Shown in pieces: positions 7,801 through 15,270 of a stretch of DNA of 64,000 nucleotides. The DNA comes from Streptomyces sp. L-9-10 (GTDB lineage: Bacteria; Actinomycetota; Actinomycetes; Streptomycetales; Streptomycetaceae): NCBI RefSeq assembly GCF_004151105.1, contig NZ_PHRF01000162.1, forward strand, positions 27,387-91,386, read 5' to 3'. Every line of letters starts with the position of its first letter. Positions within the stretch are counted from its first letter, which is position 1. The notes under the pieces are model-generated. The model ran no database searches, had not been told where the DNA came from, and was given only the letters and a program-made list of their open reading frames with translations. A program made the position numbers and the translations under genes.

Positions 7801-8674
7801 GAATTTCCGGCCCGGCACACGAGAAGTCGTACACCGAGAAGTCGGTAACCGGGCGGTATCCGATCCGCTGGTAGAGGCCGTTGCTGGTGGGGTTGGCCAG
7901 GTCCGCGAACAGGAGGACCTCCGCCGTGCCTGCGGCCAGCGCGGCCCTACTCACCTCGACCGTCGCGGCGCCCGCGTAACCGTGGCCGCGTAGGTAAGCC
8001 GGGGTGTAGACCGGGGCCACCCGGACCTGGCCGGCGACCATCGGGGTCACGCCCGCCATCGAGGCGGGGTCGCCGTCCGGGGTTTCCCAGAGCGTGACGC
8101 GTCCTTGCGCGATGCGTGTATCCGCCCATGAGCTGTTGTCCGCAGCGGGGGTTCCTCCGATGGCCGTGATGAACTCACGGTGCCAGAGCATGAGTTGCTC
8201 GCGGTCCTGCTCGCCCGCGACTCGGCTTCGGCCCTCCGGGAGTGGCTCTGGTGGTGTGAGCGTGCCGAGGCGGTACAGACGCTTCCGCTCGTGCAACGTC
8301 GGCGTCGCGCCCGTGTGCCGCGCCCAGGCATCGGCGAAGGCGGTGGCGGTGTCGTGGTCCGCGTTGACGCCGGGGAGGCGGTGGCCGAGGCGGGCCAGGT
8401 GGGCGGCGAGGGTATCGGCCTCCTCAGGGGTGAGGGAGGTGAGGTACGGGCGGCGGGGCGGGGTGCGGAAGAAGGCCGCGCGGACCTCGCCCGCCCGCTC
8501 CAGGCTGCCGAAGATGGGGGCTTCGGCGCCGTACGCGTCCGCCCCGCGCGTACGCAGTGCCTCGGTCACCGTCAGCGGGACGGTGTGCAGGGCAGGGCGC
8601 GAGCGCAGGAAGTCCGCGGCCCGGGCGAGAAAGCCGTTGAGGTCTTCGGTGAGGTGCCAGCCGTCCGGACGCAT
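7724..8674 (-). CDS. GNAT family N-acetyltransferase with a transposon-derived tail
   Basis: 316 residues. The C-terminal half holds the GNAT fold: the acetyl-CoA pyrophosphate-binding stretch VYTPAYLRGHGYAGAATV at about residues 226-243 and the beta-bulge ending NPTSNGLYQRIGYRPVTDFS at about 264-283. The N-terminal half resembles the degenerate first domain of tandem GNAT proteins. The natural end is probably just after SVYDF. About 25 further residues (APRAVGVDDFALRRGHV and neighbours) are read in frame from an ISL3 transposase remnant and stop at the TGA its frameshift created. The fold is complete, so the enzyme may still work. The acceptor is unknown. Confidence 0.8.
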   Translation of the reverse strand: MRPDGWHLTEDLNGFLARAADFLRSRPALHTVPLTVTEALRTRGADAYGAEAPIFGSLERAGEVRAAFFRTPPRRPYLTSLTPEEADTLAAHLARLGHRLPGVNADHDTATAFADAWARHTGATPTLHERKRLYRLGTLTPPEPLPEGRSRVAGEQDREQLMLWHREFITAIGGTPAADNSSWADTRIAQGRVTLWETPDGDPASMAGVTPMVAGQVRVAPVYTPAYLRGHGYAGAATVEVSRAALAAGTAEVLLFADLANPTSNGLYQRIGYRPVTDFSVYDFSCAGPEIRPPGIAPRAVGVDDFALRRGHVHGT

Positions 8675-8830
8675 GCCTCATGATCCCTCGTGCTGTCGGC
8701 GTGCGCCCGCGGTTTTCCGCTGGGGCGAGACGGCAGGGCCTCGTGGATCAGACACCGCTCGCAGCACGAGGAGGACGGGAGCGGTCCGCTGTCCCGAGGT
8801 GGGATCGTAAGCGGCCCAGCCGATGACGTC

Positions 8831-8896
8831 CCTTTGACAGGGAAGCCAGTCGCCCCAGGTCATGGCGCTGCCGCCGACCAACTTCACTGTCAAAGG
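8831..8896. repeat. Separated 10-bp perfect inverted repeat
   Basis: CCTTTGACAG at 8831..8840 is the exact reverse complement of CTGTCAAAGG at 8887..8896, with 46 bases between. It sits in the scarred, gene-poor stretch upstream of the GNAT gene. It could be a relic of an insertion or a long hairpin. No coding sequence I can support lies in 8675..9023. Confidence 0.4.
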
Positions 8897-9023
8897 ACAC
8901 ATGCTGTCCGAACTCGTGGACAGAGCCTGAAGATCGGTGATCGGCGCCTGAGCGGCTTTCGCCGGTCCGACGCCGGCTGTTCTCCCCGGGCCCGGTGCTC
9001 GGTCCTTGCCCGCAAAAGGACGG

Positions 9024-9049
9024 CCCCGATCAGACATATCTGGTCGGGG
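9024..9049 (-). terminator. Strong stem-loop, probable terminator of the decayed TPR gene
   Basis: CCCCGATCAGA (9024..9034) pairs with TCTGGTCGGGG (9039..9049) through 11 base pairs with one G-U and a CATA loop. On the minus strand it is followed within a few bases by CCTTTTG, which fits an intrinsic terminator read from the TPR remnant. Confidence 0.5.
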
Positions 9050-9560
9050 TCGTAGCGCGTGTGTGACCGCCTGGGCGAGGAGCGGTTGGAGCGCTGGTCG
9101 AGGCCGTTCGGGAGTGGGCCGGCGAGAGCGAGTTCGTCGGCGGCCCGTACGGGGTCGGCGAAGGAGACGGCGAGGTTGAGACGGACCTGCGTCATGGCGC
9201 GCTCGCCGGCGGCGCCGTGCTGTTCGGCCTCGGCGCGGCCGGCTTCGAAGGCGGCGATGGCGGCGGTGGTGTCGGCCTGGGACCAGTGGATATCGCCGAG
9301 GACGCGGTGGTGGCGGCCTTTCCAGCCGAGGGTGGGGGACGGCGGCAGGGCGGTGGGGAAGTCGCCGGCCAGGCGGGCCAGGTTGGCCAGGCCGCGGCGG
9401 GCCCGGGGCGCGAGCCGGCCGTCGGCGTCGGCGGCCTGTCGCATCCCGGCGCGGCGGCGTCGTTGTGGCCGAGGTCCTTGTGGGCCTTGGCCCGGTAATC
9501 CCGGTAATAGAGAGCCATCTCGGTCAGCTCGGCGGGCAGCAGGCCGGTGTCGTTGTCAGC
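9050..9560 (-). pseudogene. TPR-protein gene remnant with a frameshift
   Basis: Reading the minus strand from about 9560, GLLPAELTEMALYYRDYRAK and AHKDLGHND are in one frame. From about 9445 the same protein continues in another frame as MRQAADADGRLAPRARRGLA, GDIHWSQADTTAAIAAFEAG and FADPVRAADELALAGPL to about 9108. This matches the tetratricopeptide-like C-terminal part of actinobacterial regulatory or XRE-linked TPR proteins. The N-terminal part is absent, the frame is broken near 9450, and the 3' part degenerates into the stem-loop at 9024. It is presumably non-functional. Confidence 0.6.
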
Positions 9561-9580
9561 CTGTGACGTTAAACGCCAAG

Positions 9581-10339
9581 CTAAGCCTTGAGGTCCGGCT
9601 CCACCGTGACCGAGAAGGAGAACCGGTCCCCCCGGTAGTGGATCCGCGCCACGTCCGCGACCCGGCCGCTCTCGTCGTACGTCACCCCCGTGTAGTGCAG
9701 GATCGGGCTCAGCAGCGGCACCCGCAGCAGCTCGGCCGTGGCCGGGTCCGCGAGCCGGGCCTCCACCGTGTCCGTGATCCGGCTGATCCGCACTCCGACC
9801 AGGTCGCGCAGCACCTTCGTCATCGGCCAGCGCTCCAGATCCGTCACATCGATACCGGCCGCGATATCCGGACGGACCGCGTTCTCCGCCCAGTTGACGG
9901 GCTCGCCGCTCTCGCCGTCGCAGCGCAGCCGGCGGTAGGTGATCACCTCGTCCGCCCCGGGGAAGTACTCCGCGAGGGCGCCGGGCACCGGGGCCGGGCC
10001 ATGGCCGAGGAGCGTGGTCAGCTCACCGGACTGCTGGGCGACGATCGCGTCGATCGAGCCGAGCAGCCGGCGCGGCGCACCGCGCCTGGCGCCCGGTTCG
10101 ATGAAGGTGCCGCGCCGCCGGTGCCGGCTGATCAGGCCCTCCTCCTCCAGCTCCTTGAGCGCCTGACGCATCGTCAGCACGCTGACGCCGTAGTGCGTGG
10201 CGAGCTGCTCCTCGGTCGGCAGCCGCAGCGGATCGTGCGGCCGGCGGCCCAGTATCGAGGCGCGCAGCGACTGGGAGACCTGATACCAGAGCGGAAGCTT
10301 GCGGTTCAGGATCAGTGAGTCCGGGGCGAAGGAGGTCAC
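9581..10339 (-). CDS. GntR/HutC-family regulator (UTRA domain)
   Basis: 252 residues. A GntR winged helix occupies about residues 15-85 (PLWYQVSQSLRASILG ... LPTEEQLATHYGVSVLTMRQ). A UTRA effector domain follows to the end (SVTVEPDLKA). The start is GTG 10339. It lies 69 bases downstream of, and on the same strand as, homogentisate dioxygenase, so it is probably cotranscribed. It is a candidate sensor of an aromatic catabolite. The divergent TetR at 11837 is a competing candidate regulator. Confidence 0.85.
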   Translation of the reverse strand: MTSFAPDSLILNRKLPLWYQVSQSLRASILGRRPHDPLRLPTEEQLATHYGVSVLTMRQALKELEEEGLISRHRRRGTFIEPGARRGAPRRLLGSIDAIVAQQSGELTTLLGHGPAPVPGALAEYFPGADEVITYRRLRCDGESGEPVNWAENAVRPDIAAGIDVTDLERWPMTKVLRDLVGVRISRITDTVEARLADPATAELLRVPLLSPILHYTGVTYDESGRVADVARIHYRGDRFSFSVTVEPDLKA

Positions 10340-10408
10340 CGGCGACTCCCCGACTGTGGCGACTCCAAAACGGTGGCACCTCCACGACTGTGTGTCCGAA
10401 ACTCCGGG

Positions 10409-11740
10409 TCATGGCCTGAAGTGGCGCTCCAGACCTTGCCATACGTTGTCGTAACCGCGCTGGAGATGGCCGGCACCGGCCGCCTGTGCGGTCGCCGTCA
10501 CCGGCCAGCGGGTCTCGAACATGAAGGCCAGGCCGTCGTCGATCTTCTGCGGCTTCAGCTCGGCGGCGCTCGCCCGGTCGAAGGTCTGCCGGTCGGGGCC
10601 GTGCGCCGACATCATGTTGTGCAGCGAGCCGCCGCCGGGGACGAAGCCGCCCTTGCCGGCCGTCTTCGCGTCGTACGCGCCCTCGATGAGGCCCATGTAC
10701 TCGCTCATCACGTTGCGGTGGAAGTACGGCGGCCGGAACGTGTCCTCGCCGACCAGCCAGCGCGGGGCGAAGACGACGAAGTCGACTCCGGCGAGGCCCG
10801 GGGTCTCGGACGGCGACGTCAGCACCGTGAAGATCGACGGGTCGGGGTGGTCGTAGCTGATGGTCCCCATGACATTGAAGCGGCGCAGATCGTAGACGTA
10901 CGGCACGTGATTGCCGTGCCAGGCCACCACGTCGAGCGGGGAGTGGTCGTAGGTGGCGGCCCAGAGGTTGCCGCAGAACTTGTTGACCACCTGGGTCGGC
11001 CGCTCGATGTCCTCGTACGCGGCGACCGGCGCGCGGAAGTCACGCGCGTTGGCGAGGCCGTTGGCGCCGATCGGCCCGAGGTCGGGCAGGACGAAGGGCC
11101 GGCCGTGGTTCTCGCAGACATAGCCGCGTGCCGTCTCGTCCAGCGGCTCCACCCGGAAGCGCACACCACGGGGTATCAGCGCCACCTCGCCCGGACGGGC
11201 GGCGAGCAGGCCCAGTTCGGTGCGGATCAGCAGGCCGCCGTGTTCGGGAACGATCAGCAGTTCGCCGTCCGCGTCGCTGAACACCCGGTCCTTCATGGGG
11301 GAGTTGGCGTAGTAGAGATGAATCGCCATTCCCGTGCGCTGGGTCGCGTCCCCGTTGCCGCCCAGCGTCCACAGGCCGGCCAGGAAGTCGGTGCCGGGGG
11401 CGGGCTCGGGCAGCGGGTCCCAGCGCAGCCGGTTGGGGTCGGGGGCGGTCTCCGTGAACGGGGCCCCGCGCAGCGAGCCGTTGTCGATACGGGCGAACGG
11501 CGGATGCGCGGCCGACGGCCGGATCCGGTACAGCCAGGTCCGCCGGTTGTGCGCGCGGGGTTCGGTGAACGCGCTGCCGCTCAGCTGCTCCGCGTAGAGA
11601 CCGAGGGGTGCGCGCTGGGGTGTGTTGCGGCCGACCGGGAGTGCTCCCGGCACAGCCTCGGAGCTGTGCTCGTTGCCGAAGCCGGAGGAGTGGTCCAGGG
11701 CCCCGGCCGTCTTCCGCGCCTGCTCGATGTCGTTCGTCAT
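10409..11740 (-). CDS. hmgA: Homogentisate 1,2-dioxygenase
   Basis: 443 residues. It opens the aromatic ring of homogentisate to maleylacetoacetate in tyrosine and phenylalanine breakdown. Family hallmarks are the N-terminal SGFGNEHSSEA, QRAPLGLYAEQLSGSAFT, and the Fe-site regions FHRNVMSEYMGLIEG and GGSLHNMMSAHGPD. I chose ATG 11740 because GAGGAG lies nine bases upstream. An ATG-less extension to 11791 would run through the operator. The usual partners (fumarylacetoacetase, maleylacetoacetate isomerase, HPPD) are not beside it. A long palindrome lies in its promoter, shared with a divergent TetR gene. Confidence 0.95.
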   Translation of the reverse strand: MTNDIEQARKTAGALDHSSGFGNEHSSEAVPGALPVGRNTPQRAPLGLYAEQLSGSAFTEPRAHNRRTWLYRIRPSAAHPPFARIDNGSLRGAPFTETAPDPNRLRWDPLPEPAPGTDFLAGLWTLGGNGDATQRTGMAIHLYYANSPMKDRVFSDADGELLIVPEHGGLLIRTELGLLAARPGEVALIPRGVRFRVEPLDETARGYVCENHGRPFVLPDLGPIGANGLANARDFRAPVAAYEDIERPTQVVNKFCGNLWAATYDHSPLDVVAWHGNHVPYVYDLRRFNVMGTISYDHPDPSIFTVLTSPSETPGLAGVDFVVFAPRWLVGEDTFRPPYFHRNVMSEYMGLIEGAYDAKTAGKGGFVPGGGSLHNMMSAHGPDRQTFDRASAAELKPQKIDDGLAFMFETRWPVTATAQAAGAGHLQRGYDNVWQGLERHFRP

Positions 11741-11775
11741 CCGCGTCCGCTCCTCGGTCAAGGAATCCCGGAAGG

Positions 11776-11803
11776 CTAATCCTATGGACAACCGTAGGAT
11801 TAG
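11776..11803. promoter_or_regulatory. Operator between hmgA and the divergent TetR gene
   Basis: CTAATCCTATGG (11776..11787) faces CCGTAGGATTAG (11792..11803): 12-base arms with one mismatch around ACAA. The arms end in TAGGAT on both strands, a plausible -10 for each divergent promoter, so a bound repressor would cover both. Confidence 0.65.
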
Positions 11804-11836
11804 TGGTGCGCTTCGTCAACGGGGCCGAGCGGCATC

Positions 11837-12607
11837 ATGGATCCCGTGTCACGCGACCGTACGCATACCCAGCCCGATGCCGAGCCCCAGGCCGGCGCCG
11901 AACCCGAGCCCGAGCCCGACTCCGTCCCCGACGCGGATCCCGGGGCGGACGCGGAGGCGGACGAAGACTCCGAGGTCGGAGGGCTCCGCAAAGTGCCTGT
12001 GCAGCAGCGCAGCACGGAGCGGCTGGCCCGGATCCTCGACGCCTGCGGGGCGCTTCTCGACGAGGCCGGGTACGAGCAGCTGTCCACCCGGGCCGTCGCC
12101 GCCCGCGCGGGCGTTCCCATCGGCTCGGTCTACCGCTTCTTCGTCAACAAACGGGCCATGGCAGACGCACTCGGAAGGCGCAATCTCGACAGCTATACCG
12201 AGGGCATCGCGGACCGGCTCGCGACGCTCGACCCGAATGACTGGCGGGGTGCCATCGATGCCGTACTGGACGAGTACCTCTCCATGAAGCGCACCGTGCC
12301 CGGCTTCTCGCTCGTGGACTTCGGTTCGCAGCTCCCCCTGGGCACCCGGCCGCAGGCCCTCGACCGCATCCCCGTCGACCCGGCGACCGATCCCAACCAC
12401 CGGGTCGCCAGACGTCTCGCCGGACTGCTCTCCAGCCATCTGGGCCGGGCCCCCGACCCGGCGTTGCAGCGCACGGTCCTGGTCGCCGTCGAGGCCGCCG
12501 ACGCGCTGCTCCAGCTGGCGTTCCGTACGGATCCGGCGGGTGATCCCTGGATCGTGGGGGAGACCAGGAAGCTGCTGCGCGCCTATCTCGCGAGGACATT
12601 CGACTGA
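11837..12607 (+). CDS. TetR family regulator with an acidic, proline-rich leader
   Basis: 256 residues. The first 50 or so are low complexity (AEPQAGAEPEPEPDSVPDAD and similar), encoded by repetitive GC-rich codons. The TetR HTH follows at about 58-105 (ILDACGALLDEAGYEQLSTR ... PIGSVYRFFVNKRAMADALG), then a ligand domain. It is divergent from hmgA with a shared palindrome, so it is likely to control homogentisate catabolism. The true start could be later than ATG 11837, since the leader is not a typical TetR feature. Confidence 0.8.
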   Translation: MDPVSRDRTHTQPDAEPQAGAEPEPEPDSVPDADPGADAEADEDSEVGGLRKVPVQQRSTERLARILDACGALLDEAGYEQLSTRAVAARAGVPIGSVYRFFVNKRAMADALGRRNLDSYTEGIADRLATLDPNDWRGAIDAVLDEYLSMKRTVPGFSLVDFGSQLPLGTRPQALDRIPVDPATDPNHRVARRLAGLLSSHLGRAPDPALQRTVLVAVEAADALLQLAFRTDPAGDPWIVGETRKLLRAYLARTFD

Positions 12608-12627
12608 CGCGGGCGTCCGGCCGGCCT

Positions 12628-12735
12628 TCTCGCGCCCCTTTCCCTGTCCGCTTCCCTGCCCGCCGCCTCTTCCCCTCTTCCCCTCTTCTTCCCTCTCTTC
12701 CCGCCCTTCCGCTCTTCCGCTTTTCGCTTTCCCCT
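12628..12735 (+). repeat. Polypyrimidine tract
   Basis: About 100 bases downstream of the TetR gene are almost only C and T on the plus strand (runs such as TTCCCCTCTTCCCC), interrupted by a few G. It has the mirror-like composition that can form triplex DNA. No gene is visible in 12608..12804 apart from the ribosome site GGAGGG ahead of 12805. Confidence 0.6.
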
Positions 12736-12804
12736 GGTGTTGTCCGTACCGGTCGGTATGCTCGGAGTGCTCGCGCGTCACCGCTGCCGCCGCCCGGAGG
12801 GCCC

Positions 12805-15123
12805 ATGCACCCCGAAGACGCACCCCGCACCCCGGAGGCGGGGCGGACCCGTACCGCCCCGCGCATCTGCCCCTTCTGCGAGGCCACCTGCGGACTGACC
12901 CTCACCATCGAGGGGACCAGGGTCACCGGTGCCAGGGGCGACCGCGACGATGTCTTCAGCCGGGGCTTCATCTGCCCCAAGGGAGCCTCCTTCGGCGAGC
13001 TGGACGCCGACCCCGACCGGCTGCGCGTCCCGCTCGTCCGTGTCGACGGGGAACTGCGGGAGGCGAGCTGGCAGGAGGCGTTCGCGCTGACAGCCGCCCG
13101 GATACGGCCGCTGGCCGAGGAGCACGGGCCGCAGTCCGTCGGCGTCGTCCTCGGCAACCCCAATGTCCACACGATGGCCGGGGCCCTCTATCCGCAGCTC
13201 CTCCTGGGCGCGCTCGGCACCCGCAATCTCTTCACGGCCAGCACCCTCGACCAGATGCCCAAGCATGTCTCCAGCGGGCTGCTCTTCGGGGACGCGTTCG
13301 CCATCCCCGTACCCGATCTGGACCGTACGGACCATCTGCTGCTCCTGGGCGCCAACCCGCTGGATTCCAACGGCAGTCTCTGCACCGCGCCCGACTTCCC
13401 CGGCAAGCTGAGGGCGCTGCGCCGGCGCGGCGGCACGCTCACCGTCGTCGACCCGCGCCGTACCCGCACGGCGCGGCTCGCCGACCGGCATATCCCCATC
13501 CGGCCCGGTACGGACGCCCTGCTGCTCGCCGCCCTCGCCCACGTCCTCTTCGAGGAGCGGCTGACCGACCTCGGGCCGCTCGCGGGACACGTCGAAGGCA
13601 TGGACGAACTGCGGGACGCGCTACGGGACTTCACCCCCGAGGCGGTCGCCCCGGCCTGCGACATGACCGCCGGGGAGATCCGTACGATCGCCCGGGAGCT
13701 GGCCGCCGCGCCCACCGCCGCCGTCTACGGCCGGGTCGGCAGCTGCACCGTCGAGTACGGCACGCTCGCCAGCTGGCTGGTCGACGTGCTGAACATCCTC
13801 ACCGGCAACCTGGACCGGCCCGGCGGCGCGCTCTTCCCGCTCTCCGCCACCGACCGGCCGCCCCGGATTCCCGCCCCCGGCAAGGGGTTCAGGCTCGGCC
13901 GCTGGACGAGCAGGGTGGGCGGACATCCGGAGGCCAAGGGCGAACTGCCCCTCGTCGCGCTCGCCGAGGAGATCGAGACGCCGGGGGAGGGCCGGATCCG
14001 CGCGGTGATCGCCCTCGCCGCCAACCCCGTGCTGTCCGCGCCCGACGGTGACCGGCTCGACCGGGCGCTGGCCGGCCTCGACTTCATGGTCAGCGTCGAT
14101 CCGTACCTCAACGAGACCTCGCGCCACGCGGATGTCGTCCTGCCGCCACCGCCGCCCGCGCAGAGCGCCCACTTCGACTTCGCCTTCAACGGCTTCGCCG
14201 TACGGAACCAGGTCCGCTACACCCGCGCCGCCGTCCCGCTGGAGGAGGGCCGGCTCGACGAGAGCGAGATCCTGGCCCGGCTGGTCCTCGCGGTCAGCGG
14301 TATGGACGGCGTGTCCCCCTCGGCCGTGGACGAGATGGCCATCGACCGTACGCTCGCCAGGGCCGTGACCGACCCGCACTCGCCCGTGCACGGCCGCGAC
14401 CCCGGAGAGCTGTCCGCGCTGCTCACCGGCGCGAGCGGACCCGAGCGGCAGCTCGATCTGAAGCTGCGGCTCGGCCCGTACGGCGACGGATTCGCCGCCG
14501 GGACGGGCGGTGTCGCGGAGGGCTCCGGCGTCCCTGAGGACTCCGGCGTCCCGGGGCTCCGGCTCGAACGGCTGCTGGAACACCCCCACGGCATCGACCT
14601 GGGCCCCCTGCGCCCCCGGCTGCCCGAGCCGCTGAAGACCCGCAGCGGGCGGATCGAACTGCTGCCCGCGCCCCTCGCCGCCGATCTGCCCCGGCTGCGT
14701 GCCGCCCTCGCCGAGCGGCCCGCCGCCCTGGTGCTCGTCGGCCGCCGCCATCTGCGCTCCAACAACAGCTGGATGCACAACCTCCCCGCGCTGAACGGCG
14801 GTTCGAACCGCTGCACCCTCCAGATCCATCCGGACGACGCGGCCCGGCTCGGTCTCAAGGACGGCGGGGCGGTCCGTATCACCGCCGACGGGGGAGCGCT
14901 GGAGGCGCCGGTGGAGATCACCGACACCGTGCGGACTGGGGTGGTGAGCCTGCCGCACGGCTGGGGCCACGACCGTCCGGGCACCCGCACCTCGGTGGCG
15001 AGCGCCCGGCCCGGAGTCAATGTCAATCAGCTGCTCGACGGCTCGCGGCTCGACCCGCTCTCGGGTACGGCGGTGCTCAACGGATTCCCCGTCGAGCTGT
15101 CGCCGGCCGCCCCGTCCCTTTAG
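12805..15123 (+). CDS. Molybdopterin oxidoreductase, FeS-containing (DMSO reductase superfamily)
   Basis: 772 residues, start ATG with GGAGGG just upstream. An N-terminal [4Fe-4S] site is spelled C22-x2-C25-x3-C29-x27-C57 (ICPFCEATCG ... FICPKG). Three bis-MGD-binding regions follow, including LLLLGANPLDSNGS at about 174-188 and the C-terminal domain with RSNNSWMHNLP at about 651-661. By spacing to the LLFG motif, the metal-ligand position usually held by Cys or Sec falls on Asp149 in TLDQMP, as in NarG-type enzymes. No Tat signal or partner subunits are visible, so it is probably cytoplasmic. It resembles formate-dehydrogenase-like or nitrate-reductase-like proteins, but the substrate is unknown. 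Confidence 0.8.
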   Translation: MHPEDAPRTPEAGRTRTAPRICPFCEATCGLTLTIEGTRVTGARGDRDDVFSRGFICPKGASFGELDADPDRLRVPLVRVDGELREASWQEAFALTAARIRPLAEEHGPQSVGVVLGNPNVHTMAGALYPQLLLGALGTRNLFTASTLDQMPKHVSSGLLFGDAFAIPVPDLDRTDHLLLLGANPLDSNGSLCTAPDFPGKLRALRRRGGTLTVVDPRRTRTARLADRHIPIRPGTDALLLAALAHVLFEERLTDLGPLAGHVEGMDELRDALRDFTPEAVAPACDMTAGEIRTIARELAAAPTAAVYGRVGSCTVEYGTLASWLVDVLNILTGNLDRPGGALFPLSATDRPPRIPAPGKGFRLGRWTSRVGGHPEAKGELPLVALAEEIETPGEGRIRAVIALAANPVLSAPDGDRLDRALAGLDFMVSVDPYLNETSRHADVVLPPPPPAQSAHFDFAFNGFAVRNQVRYTRAAVPLEEGRLDESEILARLVLAVSGMDGVSPSAVDEMAIDRTLARAVTDPHSPVHGRDPGELSALLTGASGPERQLDLKLRLGPYGDGFAAGTGGVAEGSGVPEDSGVPGLRLERLLEHPHGIDLGPLRPRLPEPLKTRSGRIELLPAPLAADLPRLRAALAERPAALVLVGRRHLRSNNSWMHNLPALNGGSNRCTLQIHPDDAARLGLKDGGAVRITADGGALEAPVEITDTVRTGVVSLPHGWGHDRPGTRTSVASARPGVNVNQLLDGSRLDPLSGTAVLNGFPVELSPAAPSL

Positions 15124-15176
15124 CTCCCTCTTACCATCCCCGCCGTGACCTGGGCTTTTGCTCGTATTGCTCGCGT

Positions 15177-15193
15177 GTCAACATCTTGTTAAC
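15177..15193. promoter_or_regulatory. Candidate operator upstream of the citrate transporter
   Basis: GTCAAC (15177..15182) and GTTAAC (15188..15193) flank ATCTT and form an imperfect palindrome about 78 bases before the CitMHS start. No regulator gene is adjacent, so assignment is weak. Confidence 0.3.
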
Positions 15194-15270
15194 GGCTGGT
15201 GGCCAGACCTAACGTCATCCGAACCGCCGCCCCCGGCGGGAGTTCAAGGGTGAACGTGAGGGGCCTCTCC

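Noticed and set aside
8678..9037. 119-residue minus-strand protein-like frame upstream of the GNAT gene
   Set aside because: No ribosome site, no recognisable domain, and it contains a terminator-like hairpin and a separated inverted repeat.
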